A DNA stretch of 64,000 nt, taken from NCBI GenBank assembly GCA_027186245.1, contig CP114481.1, forward strand, positions 29,047,501-29,111,500, read 5' to 3'. The notes beneath the pieces are model-generated. The model was not told the DNA's origin, did not search any database, and worked only from the letters and a program-made list of their open reading frames with translations. Below, one piece after another: positions 12,551 to 26,940 of the stretch (its first letter is position 1; each line of letters opens with the position of its first letter). The position numbers and the translations under genes were made by a program. Source of the stretch: Coriaria nepalensis. Lineage: Eukaryota; Streptophyta; Magnoliopsida; Cucurbitales; Coriariaceae.

Positions 12551-14253
12551 GATAATTTGAAAGTTATCCACGAAACTTCTGTTTGAAGTGTGAAAGTATA
12601 ATTCGTTCGAATTGTTTTGAAATATGTTATTGACTTGAAATGACTCATTCAAATGATTTTGAGGTTAAACTAATGCACACTTTCCTTGCAATAACCATTT
12701 GAAAGTTATGCACAAAACTTGCGTTTGAAGTGCGAAAATAGAATTCGTTCAAATTGCTTTGAAATAAGTTATTGACTTGAAATGACTCATTCAAATGATT
12801 TTAAGGTTAAACTAATGCACACTTTCCTTGCAATGATCATTTGAAAGTTATGCACAAATTTTGGGTTCGAAGTGCGAAAATAGAATTCGTTCGAATTGCT
12901 TTGAAATATGTTATTGACTTGAAATGACTCATTCAAACGATTTTGAGGTTAAACTAATGCACAGTTTCCTTGCAATGATCATTTGAAGGTTATCCACGAA
13001 ACTTCTGTTTCAAGTGCGAAAATAGAATTCGTTCGAATTGCTTTGAAATAAGTTATTGACTTGAAATGACTCATTTAAACGATTTTAAGGTTAAACTAAT
13101 GCACACTTTCCTTGCAATGATCATTTGAAGGTTATCCACGATACTTCTATTTCAAGTGCGAAAATAGAATTCGTTCGAATTGCTTTGAAATAAGTTATTG
13201 ACTTGAAATGACTCATTCAAATGATTTTAAGGTTAAACTAATGCACACTTTCCTTGCAATGATCATTTGAAAGTTGTGCACAAAACTTGCGTTTGAAATG
13301 CGAAAATAGAATTCGTTCAAATTGCTTTGAAATATGTTATCGACTTGAAATGACTCATTCAAATGATTTTGAGGTTAAACTAATGCACAGTTTCCTTGCA
13401 ATGATCATTTGAAGGTTATCCACGAAACTTCTGTTTGAAGCACGAAAATAGAATTCGTTCGAATTGCTTTGAAATAATTTATTGACTTGAAATGACTCAT
13501 TCAAATGATTTTAGGGTTAAACTAATGCACACTTTCCTTGCAATGATCATTTGAAGGTTATCCACGAAACTTCTATTTCAAGTGCGAAAATAGAATTCGT
13601 TCGAATTGCTTTGAAATAAGTTATTGACTTGAAATGACTCATTCAAATGATTTTAAGGTTAAACTAATGCACACTTTCCTTGCAATGATCATTTGAAGGT
13701 TATCCACGAAACTTCTGTTTCAAGTGCGAAAATAGAATTCGTTCGAATTGCTTTGAAATAAGTTATTGACTTGAAATGACTCATTCAAATGATTTTAAGG
13801 TTAAACTAATGCACACTTTCCTTGCAATGATCATTTGAAGGTTATCCACGAAACTTCTGTTTCAAGTGCGAAAATAGAATTCGTTCGAATTGCTTTGAAA
13901 TAAGTTATTGACTTGAAATGACTCATTCAAATGATTTTGAGGTTAAACTAATGCACAGTTTCCTTGCAATGATCATTTGAAGGTTATCCACGAAACTTCT
14001 GTTTGAAGTGTGAACATATAATTCGTTAGAACTGCTTTGAAATAAGATATTCACTTGAAATCACTAATTGAAATGATTTTAAAGTTAAACGAATGCATAC
14101 ATTCCTTGCATTGATCATTTGCAAGTTATGCACAAAACTTGTGTTGAAGTGCGAAAATAGAATTCGTTCGAATTGCTTTGAAATAAGTTATTGACTTGAA
14201 ATGACTCATTCAAATGATTTTAAGGTTAAACTAATGCACACTTTCCTTGCAAT
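12551..14253 (+). repeat. 1,703-bp HOR, copy 1
   Basis: Twelve monomers, one of them 141 bp (acttgtgttgaag), give 1,703 bp. The opening marker gatAAtttgaaag is at 12551 and 14254. In between, in order: gcaatAACCatttg, aaattttgggttcg (aaagtttgcgttcg in the sister copy), cttctAtttcaag, a CpG-losing ttcAaattg with atgttatCgac, ttttaGGGtt, and the B unit reached through aagatattCac at 14052. Sequence-level differences from copy 2 are scattered single bases. Confidence 0.85.
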
Positions 14254-15956
14254 GATAATTTGAAAGTTATCCACGAAACTTCTGTTTGAAGTGTGAAAGT
14301 ATAATTCGTTCGAATTGCTTTGAAATATGTTATTGACTTGAAATGACTCATTCAAATGATTTTGAGGTTAAACTAATGCACACTTTCCTTGCAATAACCA
14401 TTTGAAAGTTATGCACAAAACTTGCGTTTGAAGTGCGAAAATAGAATTCGTTCGAATTGCTTTGAAATAAGTTATTGACTTGAAATGACTCATTCAAATG
14501 ATTTTAAGGTTAAACTAATGCACACTTTCCTTGCAATGATCATTTGAAAGTTATGCACAAAGTTTGCGTTCGAAGTGCGAAAATAGAATTCGTTCGAATT
14601 GCTTTGAAATATGTTATTGACTTGAAATGACTCATTCAAATGATTTTGAGGTTAAACTAATGCACAGTTTCCTTGCAATGATCATTTGAAGGTTATCCAC
14701 GAAACTTCTGTTTCAAGTGCGAAAATAGAATTCGTTCGAATTGCTTTGAAATAAGTTATTGACTTGAAATGACTCATTCAAATGATTTTAAGGTTAAACT
14801 AATGCACACTTTCCTTGCAATGATCATTTGAAGGTTATCCACGAAACTTCTATTTCAAGTGCGAAAATAGAATTCGTTCGAATTGCTTTGAAATAAGTTA
14901 TTGACTTGAAATGACTCATTCAAATGATTTTAAGGTTAAACTAATGCACACTTTCCTTGCAAAGATCATTTGAAAGTTATGCACAAAACTTGCGTTTGAA
15001 ATGCGAAAATAGAATTCGTTCAAATTGCTTTGAAATATGTTATCGACTTGAAATGACTCATTCAAATGATTTTGAGGTTAAACTAATGCACAGTTTCCTT
15101 GCAATGATCATTTGAAGGTTATCCACGAAACTTCTGTTTGAAGCGCGAAAATAGAATTCGTTCGAATTGCTTTGAAATAAGTTATTGACTTGAAATGACT
15201 CATTCAAATGATTTTAGGGTTAAACTAATGCACACTTTCCTTGCAATGATCATTTGAAGGTTATCCACGAAACTTCTATTTCAAGTGCGAAAATAGAATT
15301 CGTTCGAATTGCTTTGAAATAAGTTATTGACTTGAAATGACTCATTCAAATGATTTTAAGGTTAAACTAATGCACACTTTCCTTGCAATGATCATTTGAA
15401 GGTTATCCACGAAACTTCTGTTTCAAGTGCGAAAATAAAATTCGTTCGAATTGCTTTGAAATAAGTTATTGACTTGAAATGACTCATTCAAATGATTTTA
15501 AGGTTAAACTAATGCACACTTTTCTTGCAATGATCATTTGAAGGTTATCCACGAAACTTCTGTTTCAAGTGCGAAAATAGAATTCGTTCGAATTGCTTTG
15601 AAATAAGTTATTGACTTGAAATGACTCATTCAAATGATTTTGAGGTTAAACTAATGCACAGTTTCCTTGCAATGATCATTTGAAGGTTATCCACGAAACT
15701 TCTGTTTGAAGTGTGAAAATATAATTCGTTAGAACTGCTTTGAAATAAGATATTCACTTGAAATCACTAATTGAAATGATTTTAAAGTTAAACGAATGCA
15801 TACATTCCTTGCATTGATCAATTGCAAGTTATGCACAAAACTTGTGTTGAAGTGCGAAAATAGAATTCGTTCGAATTGCTTTGAAATAAGTTATTGACTT
15901 GAAATGACTCATTCAAATGATTTTAAGGTTAAACTAATGCACACTTTCCTTGCAAT
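14254..15956 (+). repeat. 1,703-bp HOR, copy 2
   Basis: Tandem copy of 12551-14253: the aagatattCac marker lies at 15755, the same +1,501 offset as in copy 1. A third copy starts at 15957 with the same gatAAtttgaaag marker but skips the gcaatAACC monomers and runs straight into the atgttatCgac unit, so it is internally truncated. Confidence 0.85.
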
Positions 15957-16619
15957 GATAATTTGAAAGTTATCCACGAAACATCTGTTTGAAGTGTGAA
16001 AGTATAATTCGTTCGAATTGCTTTGAAATATGTTATTGACTTGAAATGACTCATTCAAATGATTTTGAGGTTAAACTAATGCACACTTTCCTTGCAATGA
16101 TCATTTGAAAGTTATGCACAAAACTTGTGTTTGAAATGCGAAAATAGAATTCGTTCGAATTGCTTTGAAATATGTTATCGACTTGAAATGACTCATTCAA
16201 ATGATTTTGAGTTTAAACTAATGCACAGTTTCCTTGCAATGATCATTTGAAGGTTATCCACGAAACTTCTATTTCAAGTGCGAAAATAGAATTCGTTCGA
16301 ATTGCTTTGAAATAAGTTATTGACTTGAAATGACTCATTCAAATGATTTTAAGGTTAAACTAATGCACACTTTCCTTGCAATGATCATTTGAAAGTTATG
16401 CACAAAACTTGCGTTTGAAGGGCGAAAATAGAATTCGTTCGAATTGCTTTGAAATATATTATTGACTTGAAATGACTCATTCAAATGATTTTGAGGTTAA
16501 ACTAATGCACACTTTCTTGCAATGATCATTTGAAGGTTATCCACGAAACTTCTGTTTGAAGTGTGCAAATATAATTCGTTCGAACTGCTTTGAAATAACA
16601 TATTCACTTGAAAAAACTA
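15957..16619 (+). repeat. Truncated third copy of the 1,703-bp HOR
   Basis: Begins with the HOR opening marker but lacks several of the monomers that should follow. It contains gaagGgcgaaaatag (near 16420, repeated near 20393) and a monomer with one lost base (actttcttgc near 16512). It ends in an aberrant B entry, aacatattcacttgaaaAaactaattg. Confidence 0.6.
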
Positions 16620-17754
16620 ATTGAAATGATTTTAAAGTTAAACGAATGCATACATTCCTTGCATTGATCATTTGCAAGTTATGCACAAAACTTGTGTTGA
16701 AGTGCGAAAATAGAATTCGTTCGAATTGCTTTGAAATAAGTTATTGACTTGAAATGACTCATTCAAATGATTTTAAGGTTAAACTAATGCACACTTTCCT
16801 TGCAATGATCATTTGAAAGTTATGCACGAAACTTGCGTTTGAAGTGCGAAAATAGAATTCGTTCGTATTGCTTTGAAATAACTTATTGACTTGAAATGAC
16901 TCATTCAAATGATTTTAAGGTTAAACTAATGCACACTTTCCTTGCAATGATCATTTGAAAGTTATGCACAAAGCTTGCGTTCGAAGTGCGAAAATAGAAT
17001 TCGTTCGAATTGCTTTGAAATATGTTATTGACTTGAAATGACTCATTCAAATGATTTTGAGGTTAAACTAATGCACAGTTTCCTTGCAATGATCATTTGA
17101 AGGTTATCCACGAAACTTCTGTTTCAAGTGCGAAAATAGAATTCGTTCGAATTGCTTTGAAATAAGTTATTGACTTGAAATGACTCATTCAAATGATTTT
17201 AAGGTTAAACTAATGCACACTTTCCTTGCAATGATCATTTGAAAGTTATGCACGAAACTTGCGTTTGAAGTGCGAAAATAGAATTCGTTCGTATTGCTTT
17301 GAAATAACTTATTGACTTGAAATGACTCATTCAAATGATTTTAAGGTTAAACTAATGCACACTTTCCTTGCAATGATCATTTGAAAGTTATGCACAAAAC
17401 TTGCCTTTGAAATGCGAAAATAGAATTCGTTCAAATTGCTTTGAAATATGTTATCGACTTGAAATGACTCATTCAAATGATTTTGAGGTTAAACTAATGC
17501 ACAGTTTCCTTGCAATGATCATTTGAAGGTTATCCACGAAACTTCTGTTTGAAGCGCGAAAATAGAATTCGTTCGAATTGCTTTGAAATAAGTTATTGAC
17601 TTGAAATGACTCATTCAAATGATTTTAGGGTTAAACTAATGCACACTTTCCTTGCAATGATCATTTGAAGGTTATCCACGAAACTTCTGTTTGAAGTGTG
17701 AAAATATAATTCGTTAGAACTGCTTTGAAATAAGATATTCACTTGAAATCACTA
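16620..17754 (+). repeat. 1,135-bp HOR, copy 1
   Basis: Eight monomers including one of 141 bp. The marker ttatgcacGaaacttgcg followed by cgttcgTattgctttgaaataaCttattg occurs at 16824 and 17250 here and at 17959 and 18385 in the next copy, shifts of 1,135 bp in both cases. Shared neighbours are acaaaGCttgcgttcg, acttgcCtttgaaAtgcg, atgttatCgac and gaagCgcg. Confidence 0.83.
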
Positions 17755-18822
17755 ATTGAAATGATTTTAAAGTTAAACGAATGCATACATTCCTTGCATT
17801 GATCATTTGCAAGTTATGCACAAAACTTGTGTTGAAGTGCGAAAATAGAATTCGTTCGAATTGCTTTGAAATAAGTTATTGACTTGAAATGACTCATTCA
17901 AATGATTTTAAGGTTAAACTAATGCACACTTTCCTTGCAATGATCATTTGAAAGTTATGCACGAAACTTGCGTTTGAAGTGCGAAAATAGAATTCGTTCG
18001 TATTGCTTTGAAATAACTTATTGACTTGAAATGACTCATTCAAATGATTTTAAGGTTAAACTAATGCACACTTTCCTTGCAATGATCATTTGAAAGTTAT
18101 GCACAAAGCTTGCGTTCGAAGTGCGAAAATAGAATTCGTTCGAATTGCTTTGAAATATGTTATTGACTTGAAATGACTCATTCAAATGATTTTGAGGTTA
18201 AACTAATGCACAGTTTCCTTGCAATGATCATTTGAGGGTTATCCACGAAACTTCTGTTTCAAGTGCGAAAATAGAATTCGTTCGAATTGCTTTGAAATAA
18301 GTTATTGACTTGAAATGACTCATTCAAATGATTTTAAGGTTAAACTAATGCACACTTTCCTTGCAATGATCATTTGAAAGTTATGCACGAAACTTGCGTT
18401 TGAAGTGCGAAAATAGAATTCGTTCGTATTGCTTTGAAATAACTTATTGACTTGAAATGACTCATTCAAATGATTTTAAGGTTAAACTAATGCACACTTT
18501 CCTTGCAATGATCATTTGAAAGTTATGCACAAAACTTGCCTTTGAAATGCGAAAATAGAATTCGTTCAAATTGCTTTGAAATATGTTATCGACTTGAAAT
18601 GACTCATTCAAATGATTTTGAGGTTAAACTAATGCACAGTTTCCTTGCAATGATCATTTGAAGGTTATCCACGAAACTTCTGTTTGAAGCGCGAAAATAG
18701 AATTCGTTCGAATTGCTTTGAAATAAGTTATTGACTTGAAATGACTCATTCAAATGATTTTAGGGTTAAACTAATGCACACTTTCCTTGCAATGATCATT
18801 TGAAGGTTATCCACGAAACTTC
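17755..18822 (+). repeat. 1,135-bp HOR, copy 2
   Basis: Tandem copy of the preceding unit, matching until about 18822, where it continues with cttctAtttcaag instead of the B-entry monomer. It therefore lacks the last monomer's worth of partner sequence. Related monomers with the cacGaaacttgcg and TattgctttgaaataaCtt markers reappear near 20939 and 21933. Confidence 0.8.
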
Positions 18823-21800
18823 TATTTCAAGTGCGAAAATAGAATTCGTTCGAATTGCTTTGAAATAAGTTATTGACTTGAAATGACTCATTCAAATGAT
18901 TTTAAGGTTAAACTAATGCACACTTTCCTTGCAATGATCATTTGAAGGTTATCCACGAAACTTCTGTTTCAAGTGCGAAAATAGAATTCGTTCGAATTGC
19001 TTTGAAATAAGTTATTGACTTGAAATGACTCATTCAAATGATTTTAAGGTTAAACTAATGCACACTTTCCTTCCAATGATCATTTGAAGGTTATCCACGA
19101 AACTTCTGTTTCAAGTGCGAAAATAGAATTCGTTCGAATTGCTTTGAAATAAGTTATTGACTTGAAATGACTCATTCAAATGATTTTGAGGTTAAACTAA
19201 TGCACACTTTCCTTGCAATGATCATTTGAAGGTTATCCACGAAACTTCTGTTTGAAGTGTGAAAATATAATTCGTTAGAACTGCTTTGAAATAAGATATT
19301 CACTTGAAATCACTAATTGAAATGATTTTAAAGTTAAACGAATGCATACATTCCTTGCATTGATCATTTGCAAGTTATGCACAAAACTTGTGTTGAAGTG
19401 CGAAAATAGAATTCGTTCGAATTTCTTTGAAATAAGTTATTGACTTGAAATGACTCATTCAAATGATTTTAAGGTTAAACTAATGCACACTTTCCTTGCA
19501 ATGATCATTTGAAAGTTATGCACAAAGCTTGCGTTCGAAGTGCGAAAATAGAATTCGTTCGAATTGCTTTGAAATATGTTATTGACTTGAAATGACTAAT
19601 TCAAATGATTTTGAGGTTAAACTAATGCACAGTTTCCTTGCAATGATCATTTGAAGGTTATCCACGAAACTTCTGTTTCAAGCGCGAAAATAGAATTCGT
19701 TCGAATTGCTTTGAAATAAGTTATTGACTTGAAATGACTCATTCAAATGATTTTAGGGTTAAAGTAATGCACACTTTCCTTGCAATGATCATTTGAAGGT
19801 TATCCACGAAACTTCTATTTCAAGTGCGAAAATAGAATTCGTTGAAATTGCTTTGAAATAAGTTATTGACTTGAAATGACTCATTCAAATGATTTTAAGG
19901 TCAAACTAATGCACACTTTCCTTGCAATGATCATTTGAAGGTTATCCACGAAACTTCTATTTCAAGTGCGAAAATAGAATTCGTTCGAATTGCTTTGAAA
20001 TAAGTTATTGACTTGAAATGACTCATTCAAATGATTTTAAGGTTAAACTAATGCACACTTTCCTTGCAATGATCATTTGAAAGTTATGCACAAAACTTGC
20101 GTTTGAAATGCGAAAATAGAATTCGTTCGAATTGCTTTGAAATATGTTATCGACTTGAAATGACTCATTCAAATGATTTTGAGGTTAAACTAATGCACAG
20201 TTTCCTTGCAATGATCATTTGAAGGTTATCCACGAAACTTCTATTTCAAGTGCGAAAATAGAATTCGTTCGAATTGCTTTGAAATAAGTTATTGACTTGA
20301 AATGACTCATTCAAATGATTTTAAGGTTAAACTAATGCACACTTTCCTTGCAATGATCATTTGAAAGTTATGCACAAAACTTGCGTTTGAAGGGCGAAAA
20401 TAGAATTCGTTCGAATTGCTTTGAAATATATTATTGACTTGAAATGACTCATTCAAATGATTTTGAGGTTAAACTAATGCACACTTTCCTTGCAATGATC
20501 ATTTGAAGGTTATCCACGAAACTTCTGTTTGAAGTGTGCAAATATAATTCGTTCGAACTGCTTTGAACTAAAATATTGACTTGAAATGACTCATTCAAAT
20601 GATTTTGAGGTTAAACTAATGCACACTTTCCTTGCAATGATCATTTGAACGTTATCCACGAAACTTCTGTTTGAAGTGTGAAAATATAATTCGTTAGAAC
20701 TGCTTTGAAATAAGATATTCACTTGAAATCACTAATTGAAATGATTTTAAAGTTAAACGAATGCATACATTCCTTGCATTGATCATTTGCAAGTTATGCA
20801 CAAAACTTGTGTTGAAGTGCGAAAATAGAATTCGTTCGAATTGCTTTGAAATAAGTTATTGACTTGAAATGACTCATTCAAATGATTTTAAGGTTAAACT
20901 AATGCACACTTTCCTTGCAATGATCATTTGAAAGTTATGCACGAAACTTGCGTTTGAAGTGCGAAAATAGAATTCGTTCGTATTGCTTTGAAATAACTTA
21001 TTGACTTGAAATGACTCATTCAAATGATTTTAAGGTTAAACTAATGCACACTTTCCTTGCAATGATCATTTGAAAGTTGTGCACAAAGCTTGCGTTCGAA
21101 GTGCAAAAATAGAATTCGTTCGAATTGCTTTTAAATATGTCATTGACTTGAAATGACTCATTCAAATGATTTTGAGGTTAAACTAATGCATAGTTTCCTT
21201 GCAATGATCATTTGAAGGTTATCCACGAAACTTCTGTTTCAAGTGCGAAAATAGAATTCGTTCGAATTGCTTTGAAATAAGTTATTGACTTGAAATGACT
21301 CATTCAAATGATTTTAAGGTTAAACTAATGCACACTTTCCTTGCAATAATCATTTGAAGGTTATCCACAAAACATGTGTTTGAAGTGCCAAAATAGAATT
21401 CGTTCGAATTGCTTTGAAATAAGTTATTGACTTGAAATGACTCCTTCAAATGATTTTGAGGTTAAACTAATGCACACTTTCCTTGCAATGATTATTTGAA
21501 GGTTATCCACGAAACTTGCGTTTGAAGTGTGAAAATAGAATTCGTTCGAATTGCTTTGAAATATGTTATTGACCTGAAATGACTCATTCAAATGATTTTG
21601 AGGTTAAACTAATGCACACTTTCCTTGCAATGATCATTTGAAGGTTATCCACGAAACTTCTATTTCAAGTGCGAAAATGGAATTCGTTCGAATTGCTTTG
21701 AAATAAGTTATTGACTTGAAATGACTCATTCAAATGATTTTAAGGTTAAACTAAAGCACAGTTTCCTTGCAATGATCATTTGAAAGTTATGCACAAAACT

Positions 21801-23468
21801 TGCGTTTGAAGTGCGAAAATAGAATTCGTTCGAATTGCTTTGAAATAAGTTATTGACATGAAATGACTCATTCAAATGATTTTAAGGTTAAACTAATGCA
21901 CACTTTCCTTGCAATGATCATTTGAAAGTTATGCACGAAACTTGCGTTTGAAGTGCGAAAATAGAATTCGTTCGTATTGCTTTGAAATAACTTATTGACT
22001 TGAAATGACTCATTCAAATGATTTTAAGGTTAAACTAATGCACACTTTCCTTGCAATGATCATTTGAAAGTTATGCACAAAACTTGCGTTTGAAGTGCGA
22101 AAATAGAATTCGTTCGAATTGCTTTGAAATATGTTATCGACTTGAAATGACTCATTCAAATGATTTTGAGGTTAAACTAATGCACACTTTCCTTGCAATG
22201 ATCATTTGAAAGTTATGCACAAAACTTGCGTTTGAAGTGCGAAAATAGAATTCGTTCGAATTGCTTTGAAATATGTTATCGACTTGAAATGACTCATTCA
22301 AATGATTTTGAGGTTAAACTAATGCACACTTTCCTTGCAATGATCATTTGCAAGTTATGCACAAAACTTGTGTTGAAGTGCTAAAATAGAATTCGTTCGA
22401 ATTGCTTTGAAATAAGTTATTGACTTGAAATGACTCATTCAAATGATTTTAAGGTTAAACTAATGCACACTTTCCTTGCAATGATCATTTGAAAGTTATG
22501 CACAAAGCTTGCGTTTGAAGTGTGAAAATAGAATTCGTTCGAATTGCTTTGAAATATGTTATTGACTTGAAATGACTCATTCAAATGATTTTGAGGTTAA
22601 ACTAATGCACAGTTTCCCTTCAATGATCATTTTAAGGTTATCCACGAAACTTCTATTTCAAGTGCGAAAATAGAATTCGATCGAATTGCTTTGAAATAAG
22701 TTATTGACTTGAAATGACTCATTCAAATGATTTTAAGGTTAAACTAAAGCACAGTTTCCTTGCAATGATCATTTGAAAGTTATGCACAAAACTTGCGTTT
22801 GAAGTGCGAAAATAGAATTCGTTCGAATTGCTTTGAAATAAGTTATTGACATGAAATGACTCATTCAAATGATTTTAAGGTTAAACTAATGCACACTTTC
22901 CTTGCAATGATCATTTGAAAGTTATGCACAAAACTTGCATTTGAAGTGCGAAAATAGAATTCGTTCGAATTGCTTTGAAATATGTTATTGACTTGAAATG
23001 ACTCATTCAAATGATTTTGAGGTTTAACTAATGCACACTTTCCTTGCAATGATCATTTGAAGGTTATCCACGAAACTTCTGTTTGAAGTGTGAAAATATA
23101 ATTCGTTAGAACTGCTTTGAAATAAGATATTAACTTGAAATCACTAAATGAAATGATTTTAAAGTTAAACGAATGCATACATTCCTTGCATTGATCATTT
23201 GCAAGTTATGCACAGAACTTGTTTTCGATGTGCGAAAATAGAATTCGTTCGAATTGCTTTGAAATATGTTATTGACTTGAAATGACTCATTCAAATGATT
23301 TTGAGGTTAAACTAATGCACAGTTTCCTTGCAATGATCATTTGAAGGTTATCCACGAAACTTCTGTTTCAAGTGCAAAAATAGAATTCGTTCGAATTGCT
23401 TTGAAATAAGTTATTGACTTGAAATGACTCATTCAAATGATTTTAAGGTTAAACTAATGCACAGTTTC
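18823..23468 (+). repeat. Mixed monomer domain ending at a deletion junction
   Basis: No gene and no single long period. The block reuses pieces of the 1,703-bp and 1,135-bp HORs (cttctAtttcaag, ttttaGGGtt, gaagGgcg near 20393, cgttcgTattg near 20970 and 21975). Near 22071-22354 one A monomer with atgttatCgacttg is followed by a near copy of itself, breaking the usual A1/A2 alternation. The block ends at 23468, inside a monomer. Confidence 0.75.
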
Positions 23469-23476
23469 GAATTCGT
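23420..23476 (+). repeat. Monomer with a 56-bp internal deletion; domain boundary
   Basis: The monomer starting at 23420 reads normally to cacagtttc at 23468 and then continues directly with gaattcgttcgaatt at 23469. In a full monomer GAATTC lies 105 bases after the start; here it is 49, so 56 bp are missing. Left of the join the B-entry monomers carry ataattcgttag; right of it the array switches to the gacttaatttgactcattg and gtgtcaaaatag variants not seen to the left. Confidence 0.85.
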
Positions 23477-26400
23477 TCGAATTACTTTCAAATAAGTTAT
23501 TGACTTAATTTGACTCATTGAAATGATTTCAAGGTTAAACTAATGCACACTTTCTTTTCAATGATCATTTGAGAGTTATCCACGAAACTTCTGTTTGAAG
23601 TGTCAAAATAGAATTCGTTCGAACTGCTTTGAAATAAGATATTGACTTGAAATCACTAATTGAAATGATTTTAAAGTTAAACGAATGTATACATTCCTTG
23701 CACTGATCATTTGCAAGTTATGCACAGAACTTGTGTTGAAGTGCGAAAATAGAATTCGTTCGAATTGCTTTGAAATAAGTTATTGACCTAATTTGACTCA
23801 TTGAAATGATTTTAGGGTTATACTAATGCACACTTTCCTTGCAATGATCATTTGAAAGTTATCCACGAAACTTCTGTTTGAAGTGTGAAAATAGAATTCG
23901 TTCGAACTGCTTTGAAATAAGATATTGACTTGAAATCACTAATTGAAATGATTTTAAAGTTAAACGAATGCATACATTCCTTGCATTGATCATTTGCAAG
24001 TTATGCACAAAACTTGTGTTTAAGTGCGAAAATAGAATTCGTTCGAATTACTTTCAAATAAGTTATTGACTTAATTTGACTCATTGAAATGATTTTAAGG
24101 TTAAACTAATGCACATTTTCTTTGCAATGATCATTTGAAAGTTATCCACGAAACTTCTGTTTGAAGTGTCAAAATAGAATTCGTTCGAACTGCTTTGAAA
24201 GAAGATATTGACTTGAAATCACTAATTGAAATGATTTTAAAGTTAAACGAATGCATACATTCCTTGCATTGATCATTTGCAAGTAATGCACAGAACTTGT
24301 TTTCGAAGTGCGAAAATAGAATTTGTTTAGATTTCTTTGAAATAAGTTCTTGACTTGAAATGACTCATTCAAATGATTTTAAGGTTAAACTAATGCACAC
24401 TTTCCTTCCAATGATCATTTGGAAGTTATGCACAAAACCTGCGTTCGAAGTGTGAAAATAGAATTCGTTCGAATTCCTTTGAAATATGTTATTGACTTGA
24501 AATGACTCATTCAAATGATTTTGAGGTTAAACTAATGCACACTTTCCTTGCAATGATCATTTGAAAGTTATGCACAAAACTTGTGTTTGAAGTGTGAAAA
24601 TAGAATTCGTTCGAATTGCTTTGAAATATGTTATTGACTTGAAATGACTCATTCAAATGATTTTGAGGTTAAACTAATGCACACTTTCCTTGCAATGATC
24701 ATTTGAAGGTTATCCACGAAACTACTGTTTCAAGTGCGAAAATAGAATTCGTTCGAATTGCTTTGAAATAAGTTATTGACTTGAAATGACTCATTCAAAT
24801 GATTTTAAGGTTAAACTAATGCACACTTTCCTTGCAATGATCATTTGAAAGTTCTGCGCCAAACTTGCGTTTCAAGTGCGAAAATAGAATTCGTTCAAAT
24901 TGCTTTGAAATAAGTTATTGACTTGAAATGACTCATTCAAATGATTTTAAGGTTAAACTAATGCACACTTTCCTTGCAATGATCATTTGAAGGTTATCCA
25001 CGAAACTTCTGTTTCAAGTGCGAAAATAGAATTCGTTCGAATTGCTTTGAAATAAGTTATTGACTTGAAATGACTCATTCAAATGATTTTAAGGTTAAAC
25101 TAATGCACACTTTCCTTGCAATGATCATTTGAAAGTTCTGCGCCAAACTTGCGTTTGAAGTGCGAAAATAGAATTCGTTCAAATTGCTTTGAAATATGTT
25201 ATTGACTTGAAATGACTCATTCAAATGATTTTGAGGTTAAACTAATGCACACTTTCCTTGCAATGATCATTTGAAAGTTATCCACGAAACTTCTGTTTGA
25301 AGTGCGAAAATAGAATTCGTTCGAACTGCTTTGAAATAAGATATTGACTTGAAATCACTAATTGAAATGATTTTAAAGTTAAACGAATGCATACATTCCT
25401 TGCATTGATCATTTGCAAGTTATGCACAAAACTTGTGTTTAAGTGCGAAAATAGAATTCGTTCGAATTACTTTGAAATAAGTTATTGACTTAATTTGACT
25501 CATTGAAATGATTTTAAGGTTAAACTAATGCACACTTTCCTTGCAATGATCATTTGAAAGTTATCCACGAAACTTCTGTTTGGAGTGTGAAAATAGAATT
25601 CATCCGAACTGCTTTGAAATAAGATATTGACTTGAAATCAATAATTGAAATGATTTTAAAGTTAAACGAATGCATACATTCCTTGCATTGATCATTTGCA
25701 AGTTATGCACAGAACTTGTGTTGAAGTGCGAAAATAGAATTCGTTCGAATTGCTTTGAAATAAGTTATTGACTTAATTTGACTCATTCAAATGATTTTAG
25801 GGTTAAACTAATGCACACTTTCCTTGCAATGATCATTTGAAAGTTATCCACGAAACTTCTGTGTGAAGTGTGAAAATAGAATTCGTTCGAACTGCTTTGA
25901 AATAAGATATTGACTTGAAATCACTAATTGAAATGATTTTAAAGTTAAACGAATGCATACATTCCTTGCATTGATCATTTGCAAGTTATGCACAGAACTT
26001 GTGTTGAAGTGCGAAAATAGAATTCGTTCGAATTGCTTTGAAACAAGTTATTGACTTAATTTGACTCATTGAAATGATTTTAAGGTTAAACTAATGCACA
26101 CTTTCTTTGCAATGATCATTTGAAAGTTATCCACGAAACTTCTGTTTGAAGTGTCAAAATAGAATTCGTTCGAACTGCTTTGAAAGAAGATATTGACTTG
26201 AAATCACTAATTGAAATGATTTTAAAGTTAAACGAATGCATACATTCCTTGCATTGATCATTTGCAAGTAATGCACAGAACTTGTTTTCGAAGTGCGAAA
26301 ATAGAATTTGTTTAGATTTCTTTGAAATAAGTTCTTGACTTAAAATGACTCATCCAAATGATTTTAAGGTTAAACTAATGCACACTTTCCTTCCAATGAT

Positions 26401-26940
26401 CATTTGGAAGTTATGCACAAAACTTGCGTTTGAAGTGTGAAAATAGAATTCGTTCGAATTGCTTTGAAATATGTTATTGACTTGAAATGACTCATTCAAA
26501 TGATTTTGAGGTTAAACTAATGCACACTTTCCTTGCAATGATCATTTGAAAGTTATGCACAAAACTTGCGTTTGAAGTGTGAAAATAGAATTCGTTCGAA
26601 TTGCTTTGAAATATGTTATTGACTTGAAATGACTCATTCAAATGATTTTGAGGCTAAACTAATGCACACTTTCCTTGCAATGATCATTTGAAGGTTATCC
26701 ACGAAACTTCTGTTTGGAGTGTGAAAATAGAATTCATCCGAACTGCTTTGAAATAAGATATTGACTTGAAATCAATAATTGAAATGATTTTAAAGTTAAA
26801 CGAATGCATACATTCCTTGCATTGATCATTCGCAAGTTATGCACAGAACTTGTGTTGAAGTGCGAAAATAGAATTCGTTCGAATTGCATTGAAATAAGTT
26901 ATTGACTTAATATGACTCATTCAAATGATTTTAAGGTTAA

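Noticed and set aside
14280..14320. Bacterial promoter-like TTGACT plus TATAAT (in gtgaaagtataattcg and related monomers).
   Set aside because: The two hexamers are not at a 16-18-bp spacing within a monomer, recur with the satellite, and lead to no gene.
23469..23520. Transposon insertion at the abrupt change near 23469.
   Set aside because: Both sides are satellite; there is no foreign sequence, terminal repeat or target-site duplication. A 56-bp internal deletion explains it.
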